A stretch of DNA of 55,228 nucleotides from Saprolegnia diclina VS20 (lineage: Eukaryota > Oomycota > Saprolegniomycetes > Saprolegniales > Saprolegniaceae): contig NW_008246071.1 of the NCBI RefSeq assembly GCF_000281045.1, positions 66,350-121,577 on the forward strand, written 5' to 3'. Every line of letters begins with the position of its first letter. Position 1 is the first letter of the stretch. Under the pieces are notes generated by a model. The model had not been told where the DNA came from. It made no database searches and was given only the letters and a program-made list of their open reading frames with translations. This document shows, in pieces, positions 20,595 to 30,131 of the stretch. Position numbers and translations under genes: made by a program.

Positions 20595-22413
20595 CTACGC
20601 TGTCGGACTGGCGAGCGCAATGACGAGGCGACGTGCCTTCTTGGAGAACGTGGGGCGCGTCGTAGCATTGTCTACGGCCCACGGCAGGGCGACTTGAAGG
20701 CGGTAGATGCCGGGGACAACAAACTGCAGCACGTCGCTCGAGATATCCAGCGCCATGTCTTTCACCGATGAAAGAGCCGGCGTGTGGATTGTGAGCGTCA
20801 TCTTTGCATTGTCCATGGTCGAGATCAGCTCGTAATGCGGTGTGGCTTCGGTCGTCCCACAAGGGGTTGTCTTGACTGCACTCTCTTCAATCGGGGGCAC
20901 TGGTTCGAGCGTCTCTACTGCATTCTGGTACCGTGTCTGGTTCTGGTTTGCCTCAGAATCACTGGCGTCGTTTTGCTTGTCCTTGACGTCCTTGTTGACG
21001 TCAGCAGCTTCAATACGGTCCACCGGTGACGACCTTTTCTGTTGCAGAAGCTTGCAGCGGGCCGCTTGCTCCTTGGACAAGACCATGCCGCGAAAATAGT
21101 GCCGTCCGACCCGGTCAATGAGGTGGGTGTCGTCAACTTCGGCATCGAGGAGTGCTGCAAGGTGCTTGTCATCCCCGAGGGCGAGTGTTTGCTGCCGCGT
21201 CCGGTCACCGCCTTGGATCGCGTACACAAAGCTGTTGGCGCGACTCCACGCCGACTCGCGCTTGCCGTCTTCGTGCAAATGCGACGCCGCCGAGAACGGG
21301 TTGTCGCGCGGCAGATAGACCATGTTCGACCCGAGCACGCGCGTATGCACGGCAAACTCGCCGTTCATATCTACGAGGACATAGTATGGTAAGAAGCGTC
21401 CTGAGATGAGGTCAATGACAAGCACCAGCATAATCGTTCGCGCACGCAAAGATAGCGAGGAGGCCGGACGCGACGATGTCGTAGAGGTCGGGAAGCCAGC
21501 TCCAGAGCAAATCGTAGCGGCCCGACTCGACAAAGTTGCCAAAGCCCGTGTTGTACCCGATGACGACGGTCGTCGCGACGTCGACGTCGTGGCTTGCCAG
21601 GAAGCTGCCAGTTGTCCCACGATAGGCATGGGCAGTAACCCGGCTCCCGGCCGTACCACCATGAACGCTCAGTGAGACTTCGGGTCCGATGAACCAGACG
21701 TCAAAGGAGCGGTCTATACATGCCGATGTTCACACCCTGGCATTGCTGCCTCCGCCTATGCTACCTGGGTAAAAAGCCGAGATCTCCGCCCAATAGTTGG
21801 TGTGGGCCCAAATACGCTGCTCGGCCTTGACGGTCGCGCCAACAACGAGGATGGTGACAGTTCGCCCTGATGGCCAAGCTGCCTCGGCGTTGAGGAGCTT
21901 GGTCATGTACACCAACGTCATTGGGAACGAGAGCGCATCCAGAAACGACGGATCGCTCGTTGCCCACGGCAGCAAACTGGTCGCATGGCACTGCCCCAAA
22001 TAGCCCTGCCAGCCGGTCGTCAATGGGGCCGTTGGCGCGGCGGCTCCATGGCGTCGTGGCAAGGCTGGAAATCGTTTGTGTTCGGTCCACCGAAACGAAC
22101 CGCTGTACATACCTACACCAATGACGTGCATGTCACTGTGCCTCATAGAGGGGACAAATGTCGACTGCCCATACCGTCGCCGCGCTGATCGAGGGCGAGC
22201 TCGGGCTGCATGTTTCTCCAAATGCTCCGATGGGGATTTGTGGCCGCGACCTTTCAAGATCGGAACAAAGTGCAACTTGGATCTTGGCGTTTCATGGACG
22301 CTGGCCTTTCGCATCCGCCCTGTCGCGAAGCAGTGGATGCCATAGAAGGTGCATCCGCCCATCGCTGTCACCTCCGGCGGCATGTGTACGTAAGTCATTG
22401 GTAATAGCTCCAT
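20595..22413 (-). CDS. MSS51 C-terminal domain fused to a PIH1-type CS domain, at least 482 aa
   Basis: The main body is an MSS51_C domain: a segment reading VTILVVGATVKAEQ, then YWAEISAFYP, then SFDVWFIGPEVSL, GYNTGFGNFVES, FACANDYAD and NMVYLPRDNPFS. A polar linker leads to a C-terminal beta-rich domain (HYELISTMDNAKMTLTI, then DISSDVLQFVVPGIYRLQV). It looks like the CS domain that closes PIH1/Kintoun-type dynein-assembly factors. Introns at 21371-21425, 21714-21764 and 22113-22174 give an exact frame from ATG 22211. A longer open frame reaches 22413, and further upstream exons (possibly a MYND finger) may exist but could not be joined. A role in axonemal dynein assembly is inferred from the CS domain only. 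The minus-strand gene has CEP20 as another cilium-related gene 3.6 kb away. Confidence 0.65.
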
Positions 22414-23015
22414 CTCGCTGCCAAAGGCGCCCAGGCCTCTGCAAGAGCCAAAGCAAGTCCGACGACGCCGGCGCCGTTACCCACCCATGTACCCGTAGCG
22501 CCAGCGACTTGGTGGCACTATGGCGCTGCCCATCTCCTAGCATATACACACCTCGGTCCGCTCGTCTTCGGCGTGTAATCTCGTTCCCTTGCGCTGGCCA
22601 CGGCGGTCGACGCGCTCGAAGTTACGGGTGTCTTCGAGCCCACGTGGTTTTTCGCAACACCACGGCCGAATAATACTATACATATATTCTTTTCTTGCAT
22701 ACAAATGTCAAGCTGTCAGACGCGACATGGAATAAAAAGCCGCGTTTCTACACATGGCTTCGAACTTCGAGGGCCACTCATTTATACAGTGCGTAACTAC
22801 TAAGTCTATACAAAGATTGACTGGAAATAAAATGCCGAGCAAATAAAATGTTGTGTGAAACCAGCTGGCAGCATACTGAGGCGAAGAGAAGGCTCGTGTG
22901 TAATCGCAGATTCAGTCGCCGGCAGCAGCAGAGTCACTTCGACTGCTACTCACCGAGCCGCTACGCCCACGCACGCGCTTGGTACCTGCCCGTCATCTCC
23001 CCATTGCTGGCACGC
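22414..23015. other. Divergent region, possibly holding 5' exons of the MSS51_C-CS gene
   Basis: On the minus strand a Gly/Ala-rich hydrophobic open stretch near 22395-22500 (GTWVGNGAGVVGLALALAEA) sits just upstream of the last modelled exon. It may be coding, but its splice partners are unclear. The right part (22690-22850) is AT-rich and probably promoter. Confidence 0.35.
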
Positions 23016-24449
23016 ATGAATCGAACGCTCAGTCGGTCCAACTCGTCGCCGTCAGTCAACTACCTGCAGCGCAAATCCTCGGTGACGACGACGCCGACGG
23101 CCAAAGCCACCAGCGCCGGCCTCGCCAACTTCGCCAAGCTCACGTGCTCGATGAGCTACAAGAACCGAACGTCCATGTTCGTCGAAGGCTCGGGGCGCGA
23201 CAGCGTGAGCCAAGTCGAGCTGCGCCCGACCGAGGACAAGTACATGCGCATGAGCACGGCTAGTACTTATTGCAGTAGCCGCGACAGCAACGCAAGCAGC
23301 CTCAGCACCATGGTGTCGACGCGCATGACATCCGAGAAGGTAGTCGCGCGCCCGTCCGTCGCGCTGCCCATCTCGACGATTGCTGAGAACCCGGACGCAA
23401 CCGACGCTGAGATCAAGAAGATGCAGACCAAGCGCGCGCTTCGTCGCATGTGCCTCGAGATGAACCTCGCCGAGGCCGACGAAGACTCGGACGCCAAGGT
23501 CACGTCGGACGACGACGATGTGGACAGCGACGACGAGCTCGCCAAGAAGCTGCTCCAGCTCCAGCGCATTGACGACAGCGACGACGACGATGACGACGAT
23601 ATGATGCTCTCGGCGCCGGCGTACAAGAAGAAGACGAAGGAGTTCCAGCCCAGTGACACGGTCACCATTTCAAAAGCCGAGCTCCGCCAATTCCAGACGC
23701 GACTGAAGCAGCTGGAGGAGCTCTGCGCCGACCAAGCCGAGAAGCAGGCCGCGCTCGAGACGAACATTGAACGCGAGGTGCGCGCGCGGACGCGCCACCT
23801 GGAGGCGCAGGTGCAGGAGAAGATCGAGGAGCTCACGATGATGCGCGAGCTGGACATGGACAAGGAGATCGAGCGCCGGTTCACCGACTTTTCGCTTGCG
23901 ACCGGACTCTCCAAGGAATCGGACCGCAAGACCAAATCCAAGTCGAAGAAATCCTTCTTCCACCGGCCGTCGACGCTTGCCGCGTCGGGCAACTCGGAGC
24001 TCGAGCAGTTCCGTGAGTTCCTCATGAACAACTCCAAGCGCATGAGCGAGCGGCTCCGCGAGACGGCACAGTTCAACGGCGACCTACCGGCCCACAACGC
24101 CGATGCGTACTACGAGGCGTCGCAGAATGAGCTCATCGAGATGCTCGAGAAGCTGCGCACGGTCGCGTATGACCAGGACGAGCAGCTCGAGCAGGCCAAG
24201 TACCTCATCAGCGTAGCGATTGCCAAGATTGAAGCGGCGGACGAAGTCGTCAACGAAGCCTTCGAAGAGCTCGGGAAGATGGACTCGCGCCTCGACCGCG
24301 CGAGCCAGGAAGTCCAGGAGCTGCGTCGGTCCACGATGAACCTCTCGATGCTCTCGTCGAGCTCGGCAGGGTCGCGGACGCCGTCGATACACTACCAACC
24401 ACCGCCGCAGCCGCACTACGCAATGGCGTCCGGCGCGCCCCGGCGATAG
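23016..24449 (+). CDS. Acidic coiled-coil protein of unknown family, 477 aa
   Basis: This single-exon gene has a Ser/Thr-rich N-terminus (MNRTLSRSNSSPSVNYLQR) and two strongly acidic tracts (DDDDVDSDDE and DSDDDDDDD). A long coiled coil follows (ELRQFQTRLKQLEELCADQ, then QVQEKIEELTMMRELDM), then a second helical segment (LRTVAYDQDEQLEQA, then LGKMDSRLDRASQEVQELR). A Pro/His tail closes the protein. I do not recognise the family. The open frame extends upstream to 22848 with less coding-like sequence, so I prefer ATG 23016. A cytoskeletal or trafficking adaptor would fit the composition but is a guess. Confidence 0.65.
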   Translation: MNRTLSRSNSSPSVNYLQRKSSVTTTPTAKATSAGLANFAKLTCSMSYKNRTSMFVEGSGRDSVSQVELRPTEDKYMRMSTASTYCSSRDSNASSLSTMVSTRMTSEKVVARPSVALPISTIAENPDATDAEIKKMQTKRALRRMCLEMNLAEADEDSDAKVTSDDDDVDSDDELAKKLLQLQRIDDSDDDDDDDMMLSAPAYKKKTKEFQPSDTVTISKAELRQFQTRLKQLEELCADQAEKQAALETNIEREVRARTRHLEAQVQEKIEELTMMRELDMDKEIERRFTDFSLATGLSKESDRKTKSKSKKSFFHRPSTLAASGNSELEQFREFLMNNSKRMSERLRETAQFNGDLPAHNADAYYEASQNELIEMLEKLRTVAYDQDEQLEQAKYLISVAIAKIEAADEVVNEAFEELGKMDSRLDRASQEVQELRRSTMNLSMLSSSSAGSRTPSIHYQPPPQPHYAMASGAPRR

Positions 24450-24527
24450 ACGTGGTATTTCTCTTTAACTTATAAAAGCAAGATTGTGAGTGCGCAGCTT
24501 GGTGTCTACAGGACCTTGTGTATAATA

Positions 24528-25547
24528 CTAGGGACTCAGGACGCAGATGGGGCACTTGGACTGCGAGAGGAGCCACTGCGACAAACGAAAGTCATTGCCA
24601 ACAAAGTCCACTGGGCCGTAGTACCTGGTCGATGCAGCACGAGTGAAACATGTGCAGGCACGGCAGCGCGCGCACCTCTTGGTCCTCGTGAAAGTCGTGG
24701 AGGCAGATCGAGCACTTGGTGTTGCCGCTCGGCGCTTTCGGCGTCGAGTACTGGAACGCTGGCATCTCGATGATGGCCGACGGCAGCATGCGCCCCGACT
24801 TGCCACTCTGTGTAAGAGCGATAAGAACTTGTTGGGAGAAAATGGAGTGCAATAAGACCTCGAGGTACTGCGACTCGAGCCGCCGGACGTTGCGGAGGAG
24901 TGAGAGCAGGCGCTACGACGGGAGTGAGGCACTTGTCTCCAAGCTCGCGGAGCTGTACCATGTTCTTCTTCTGCAGCGCGCCTGTGGTCGGCGACGCGGG
25001 CGCCGGCGGAAGTTGCCTGCAACGTCACGCATGAGCAAATAGCGACGACGCAATAGAAGAGAGTGTACGAAGCAGTCGCCGCGTCAAAGTCGAGAAGCTG
25101 CAAGGCCAAGCTCTCTGGCTCGTCCGTGTCACATGACGCGACCGAGATGAGCCCAGGCGCGAGGCGCGACGCCGCCGGCTGGACGTCCATGGCATTGGCA
25201 TCCAGCTTCAAGGTTTCGTCCCAGTCCAGCCGGCTGCCAAGGGACGATGACGTCTGCCGGCGGCGGGTCATGGCCGCAGCGTCAAGGCGCGGCGCGTATT
25301 TCTTGAGAAAGTCGTCCTCCTTGTCTGCCGTACTGTCATCAACCTCTTCGGGCTCGCACTGGCGCATCTCTTCTTGGAGAATGCGCGCGCTCTCCGTGTC
25401 CTCGTTCCAGATCGTCGCGGCGCGTTTGTTCCAGCGCGACTGAGCAAACGCAGCATGAGCCACGCTTCTACCTTCAGGACATCGGCAACGTACATGGCCA
25501 TTCTGCCCGTGCATGCACTGGTTCAAGTGTTCCGTGAGCCACTTCAT
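24528..25547 (-). CDS. RING-H2 zinc-finger protein, probable E3 ubiquitin ligase, 272 aa
   Basis: The C-terminus is a RING-H2 domain with zinc ligands CSIC, then PCLHMFH, then C in CCID, and finally KCPIC. It is completed only after a 49-nt intron (24576-24624) that joins CIDQ to WLLSQ. Upstream are a Glu/Asp-rich helical segment (ARILQEEMRQCEPEEV), a low-complexity linker and a leucine-rich helix (RLLSLLRNVRRLESQYLE). Four introns (52, 54, 46 and 49 nt) give an exact frame from ATG 25547. A longer N-terminus from ATG 25646 is open but is Cys-rich and less convincing. RING-H2 proteins act with E2 enzymes. The substrate is unknown. The 3' end lies 78 bases from the coiled-coil gene, convergent. 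Confidence 0.82.
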   Translation of the reverse strand: MKWLTEHLNQCMHGQNGHVRCRCPEGRSVAHAAFAQSRWNKRAATIWNEDTESARILQEEMRQCEPEEVDDSTADKEDDFLKKYAPRLDAAAMTRRRQTSSSLGSRLDWDETLKLDANAMDVQPAASRLAPGLISVASCDTDEPESLALQLLDFDAATASYTLFYCVVAICSCVTLQATSAGARVADHRRAAEEEHGTAPRAWRQVPHSRRSACSHSSATSGGSSRSTSRSYCTPFSPNKFLSLLHRVASRGACCRRPSSRCQRSSTRRRKRRAATPSARSASTTFTRTKRCARCRACTCFTRAASTRYYGPVDFVGNDFRLSQWLLSQSKCPICVLSP

Positions 25548-25679
25548 CGGGCGCGACGGAGTTTCGATTCTGCAAGTGCAAAGTGGTGGTTGGATCGACC
25601 GCCGGAGGGTACTCGTATAAGGTAATTTCTGGCCATCGACGGTCATGTTCCAGGCATCGCCCTTCGCCGCACTCACCAC

Positions 25680-26453
25680 GCTAGTTCAAACACAACTGAC
25701 TCGTGCACACTATACACTTGTATCGACACTGCAGCGAGCGCAAGGCCAAGCTCTTCTGTACACATCCGGCGTTGTCTTATGGCGGCCACGATCCATTGCT
25801 CGCATTGCTCGTAATTACCTTAAATCCGACTTCATGCGGAGCGGATGATTCTTCACACTTCGATCGCGCGCTGATTGGACCAATTCTAAACTCTCGCCGC
25901 GGATTGGTGCATTGCAAATCTTTCGGCCGGCGCCAAGGCGCTGTCGGGACGCGTTGGCGCCAACGCGGCCGCCCGAGCGCCCCACGACCCGATGGCGCGC
26001 GAGCAGTAGCACGTCAGCAACAGTGTAGGCAACGCACGCGGCGTCCTTGCTGCAAGCTACTTCTCGAACTCGTTGCCCATCGGCGCCAATCCTGCTCATA
26101 TGGCGAAGCCGATCAAGCTGTGCCGACTAGGTCACAGCCATCCGCGCCGCCGGACCCAAGCGGATGGTCGTTGCTCGTACCACGCGTGTGCGCATGCAAG
26201 GCCGCGACCAATGTGAGGCATCACTTATCGACGAGCGCTTTTTCATCCAACCAGGCGCATAGCACTCTTCCTACACATTGCGATGAACTCATGCACGCGT
26301 GGTCTCAGCACGTGACCTCTCACAAAGCTCTCACAGCTCCAAGAGGCGCGGCCGTGCCCCGTCGCCAGAGTGGGACGTTGAATCAAGTGCCCTCCCGTAT
26401 CCGGCAAGATCGCGGCCGTATCCGGAGATTCACAAACCTCAAGTGGTCGACCG
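25680..26453. other. Divergent intergenic region with CCAAT palindrome and two TATCCGG copies
   Basis: A plus-strand frame is open across most of it, but composition and lack of motifs suggest chance in GC-rich DNA. ATTGGACCAAT (25874-25884) is a near-perfect CCAAT palindrome with another ATTGG at 25903. TATCCGGC at 26398 and TATCCGGA at 26419 lie 35-56 bases before the next start codon. Confidence 0.4.
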
Positions 26454-27293
26454 ATGCAAGCGCCGGACGCCACGCGCAAGCCAATGGCCGTGCCCGAGAT
26501 GAGCCACGAGTACATTCCGATCGACGATAACCGGCCGCTGAGCCTTCACGAGCCAGAGGTCCGCGGCCGCGTCCCGGCCAAGCTCGGCCAAATCGGCGTG
26601 CTCACGCTGCTCATGGGCATTGGGCTCTTCTTCGTCGGCGCCGTCAACCTCAGCGAGAGCACGCAAGCGCCGACAATCGACGCGCCGCTGCGTCTGGACA
26701 TCGAGACGCCGCCACCGCTGGACGCCATGCTGACCGAGCCCATCTTCCCGTTGGACTCGTCGTTTCACCACTACACACTCTCGGCCGACGACGAGGGCGA
26801 CGGGTACGTGTCCGCCGACGGCCGCGCCTTTCGAAGCGACCACACCAACCTCTTTGGCCGCGGCGTCACGGGCAAGATCGTGTCGGTCGACGGTAATGCA
26901 TTCCTTATCCGCAGCAACGGCGAGTGCTGCCGCTTCATGGACCCTGGCGACGAGATCCTCCTCAAGCCGCAGAGCTTTGCCAACTACCTCTCGGTCGGCG
27001 CGGCCGAGTTTGACTCGGGGCCGGCGACACTCTGGTGCGTTCTCTTCGCTGCTCTCGCGGCCAACCCCACTGTGCGTAGGGCGGACCCGGAAGAAACAAG
27101 TTTGTTTTGGGTCGACGTCCACGGACTACCCCTGCGCTGGGACTACATTCCCAAGTCACCGCTCGGGAAGCGCATCACGGCGGGCAAGATGATCTCGATG
27201 GTCTACGCCAACTTTACCACTGGCACAGTCGCCGCGCCGCTCTTTGACGTGCCGGCCAGCTGCACGACCGCCCAGCGCTGCCGATTCGACTAA
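26454..27293 (+). CDS. Type II single-pass membrane protein, unknown family, 279 aa
   Basis: A cytosolic N-terminus of about 45 residues leads into one strong membrane helix (IGVLTLLMGIGLFFVGAV). It is followed by about 210 residues predicted to be luminal or extracellular. The luminal part contains paired cysteines (GECCRF and, at the end, CTTAQRC) and hydrophobic strand-like segments (TGKIVSVDGNAFLI, LPLRWDYIPKSPLGKRI). It is a single exon. I recognise no catalytic motif. It converges on SMG8, with 30 bases between the stops. A receptor-like or Golgi protein is possible. Confidence 0.7.
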   Translation: MQAPDATRKPMAVPEMSHEYIPIDDNRPLSLHEPEVRGRVPAKLGQIGVLTLLMGIGLFFVGAVNLSESTQAPTIDAPLRLDIETPPPLDAMLTEPIFPLDSSFHHYTLSADDEGDGYVSADGRAFRSDHTNLFGRGVTGKIVSVDGNAFLIRSNGECCRFMDPGDEILLKPQSFANYLSVGAAEFDSGPATLWCVLFAALAANPTVRRADPEETSLFWVDVHGLPLRWDYIPKSPLGKRITAGKMISMVYANFTTGTVAAPLFDVPASCTTAQRCRFD

Positions 27294-27323
27294 CTAAGTA
27301 ACGCATACAATGACTCGTGTCGA

Positions 27324-29870
27324 CTATGGTAGCATCAACGAAAGCACTTGGCTGTGCAGCTTGAGACTCGCTCCGTGGCGCAGCGGACCCGCGTCCCCCG
27401 CCGAAAACACGTACCTACCATCGTAGCTATAAGAGAGATGTGCGCGATGCCATACTTACGGCAGCGCGCAGCAGAGCGTCCGGCCACTGGGCAGTGAGGC
27501 ATACTCGAAGCCAAAGACCACTTGCTCCGTCTCGTCCATCTGCTCACTTGTCAACTTCAAGATCCACGTATCGCTCTCACCTTGATGGTCAAATGCAAGC
27601 TCAGAACGCGGGCCGAGACGACGTACACGCGACGCAGCTGCGCGTGTTCGACGGGCTTGGCACTCCCCACAGCACACTGAAAGCACTGCACGTACACGGC
27701 CATGTCGCAGCCAGGCCAGACCTACGTTTGTCATCGACGGTCGGCACGACAAGCAGCATGATACCGTGTCGTGCAGCGACGCCGCCGACGTAGTAAAGAA
27801 GAAGCGGTGGCCCATGGCGCACTCGTACTCCATGCCAGCATGCGCGACGAGCTGTTCGGTCGCCTCCTTCATCGACGGTTTAGTCGCCTTCTTGGAGCGG
27901 CGACCCGAAGCGTCTCGGTACCAAGCCGAGAGACAGCCGAACTTGGGCACAAAGCCGTCCATGGTCAAGGCGAAACCTTCGACCGGGTCGTACAGATGGC
28001 ACTCGCCCATGTCCATCAACGTCGCGCCCTACACCATTCGGCGTTTCTTCTCCGAGTGACAAGCGTAGCGTACCGACGCTGCTTGCAACAGCGTGTGACT
28101 GCGGCAACACGCAAGTCGCCAGCGCGGATCCGCATTGCTCTACCATGTAGTACATCCATGACGCACGGTGGTGACGACGGCGCTTACGCTTGCGGAGAAG
28201 ACGTCGGGCATTCGGTGCAGCGAGAGGCCGCATTGACACGCCACATGCAGATACACGCCACTCGTGTGCGCATGATCAGCTTCGTCGTCATCGTCGCGGA
28301 GCACGACGGTGCACGGCTGGTTCTACGCACGTTCAATGATCCTTCGGCGAACGTGGAGCAGCGTAGTACGGCGATGCTCACTGCGTCACAGAGCCGCCGG
28401 CCATTCGAGCGCCACTCGGCGTCGCACGCGTCTCGAATGTTCTTTGCAAATTCTTTTGCAAACGCATTGGTGCGGCCGACGCAGCGCGCAAATTCGGCGA
28501 GTGTTCTCTCGACGCGGGCGGCATGGACGCTGCGATTGCATGCGTCGGGCCGCTCGGCCACGTAGCGCTTCACGGCCGGTCCATACTCCTACGTCCACAG
28601 TGCAGACAAGGAAGCGAGAGCGAGGCTGCCAGTACCCGCGCACACAGGTCGTGGGCAAAGGTGCCCGTGATGTCCAGCGACTCGTAGAGCGACAGCGCGT
28701 CGCTGGAAGCGTCGTCGACCGCAGCGTCCACGTGCGGCGAAGTAAAGACCGCATTCTCGATGAAGATCCACTGGAGAAGCAACTGCACGTGCTGCAGCCA
28801 CGCGCCGAGGGCCAAGACGCCGTCGTCGTAGCTGTCTACTGGGGCGCAATGAGACATGTGGGCACGCGGCGCGCGTTCGTACGCTCGTGCAAAAAGCTGT
28901 CGAGGGCCTTGGAAATGTACTGGATCGCGTGCGGGACTCCGATCGAGTCTTCGTCGTCAAGCGGCTGCAAGAGCTGCTTGGGCGGAAGGCTCGCATCTTG
29001 CGCGAGGTCGAGCACCGCCGCCATGCGATCGAGCAAGTTGCAATCGGTGGTCGCGACCTTGCGTGAGACAGCAACGACCGTGTGCGATGAATCAAGGACA
29101 AAGAGCCGCCGCTCCTTCCCGGCAGCTTGCCCCGGCACGTCCTTGATGCGAACGGAGCCGACGACGTGGTTGCGCAGTGGCTTGATCGTCGCGGTCACAC
29201 GCGCCTCCATCGCCTTGCAGAACGTCATCATCGCAGACCGACCTTTGTTGGAGCGCACGGCAAGCTCGGGCGGCAGCGGAAAGACGTACGAGAGGATGGG
29301 CACGAGCCGCCCGGGCGCAAACGCCGACGTCGAGAGCGGTGCATGCGTCTTCTTGGCATGTGCTCGCAGAAGCTGGAGAAGCTGGTGCTTGGCTTGCGAT
29401 AGCGTCCGGTACAAGCGCGTCTGGCTCGTGCTCACCCGTGCTTCGTCCTTGACCATGTACAACACGTGGCAGCTCGTGAAGAAGAGAAGGTGCAGCTTGG
29501 CACGATCAACGTCCACGTCGGCCCGTGGCTGGCCAAGCGGGTAGTGGTACACGCCGAGCATCACGGCGAGGTGGCGCTCGTGGTCGTAGTAGAGACGCAC
29601 GTCGCTGCCATGCACTTTGGTCGTCTGTGCATCGTAGTCGCTCGTATCGGCAAAGACGTAGCGCCCGAGGAGCCGGTTGGCAAAGCGAGCCGTGGCGTCG
29701 GCGTCGGCGCCGAGCACGCCGACGACGACCGCTGGTCGACCTTCCTGCTGCAGCGCCGTGAGCAAGCTGGAGGACGCCGGCGGCGATGGATAGAGCGCGA
29801 CCGCAGCGTTGCGCAGCAGCTCGACCGGCCCCGGCGGCAATGGCGGCGCCATGTTCGGATACGAATCCAT
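27324..29870 (-). CDS. SMG8: SMG8, nonsense-mediated mRNA decay factor, 728 aa
   Basis: SMG8 (with SMG9) regulates the SMG1 kinase that phosphorylates UPF1. The N-terminal third is a G-domain-like fold (AVVVGVLGADADATARF, then LLFFTSCHVLYMV). The middle holds YGPAVKRYVAE and the conserved GRRLCDAVSIA. The C-terminal third holds the family Cys/His signatures: HVACQCGLSLHR, then GMEYECAMGHRFFF, then VYVQCFQCAVG. It finishes with a beta segment (QVVFGFEYASLP, then LPYVFSAGD). Nine exons (28883-29870, 28636-28838, 28370-28588, 28188-28322, 28074-28139, 27765-28028, 27581-27721, 27460-27539, 27324-27414) give an exact frame. The intron after 27581 (27540-27580) has an alternative acceptor three bases earlier. 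A TATCCGGA copy lies 3 bases from the ATG. Confidence 0.88.
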
Positions 29871-29872
29871 TG

Positions 29873-29880
29873 TATCCGGA
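29873..29880. promoter_or_regulatory. TATCCGGA element immediately upstream of SMG8
   Basis: It abuts the SMG8 start codon region and is followed by a second CCGGA. The region to 30131 is AT-rich divergent promoter with no other gene. Confidence 0.35.
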
Positions 29881-30131
29881 CCGGATTCCGCCAAAGATTT
29901 GAAAATAAAATGTGTGGCCGGCAAATTGGGCATAATAAAATGATGCTTTCGGCGTATTTATTTGGGCAATGCCGTGCTTTTATGCTCGTTATACCTTGGG
30001 TTGTAAGGCACTGGTGAATAAAAAGCCCGCGGGTTTTGGTATATTATTATTCGAGTGGCGCGTGAAACTCCCTGTGCTTGGTTTGGAGAAAACTTTTTTT
30101 TGGCGAAATTTGCGGCAGGTCCGTCGACGAC

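Noticed and set aside
25703-26530. Plus-strand frame of 275 codons
   Set aside because: It has no recognisable motif and irregular composition. It also overlaps promoter-like elements and the start of the next gene in another frame.
28839-28882. Alternative SMG8 acceptor three bases downstream (CAGTAG)
   Set aside because: Both keep the frame and change one residue. Sequence alone cannot decide, so the CAG acceptor is used.
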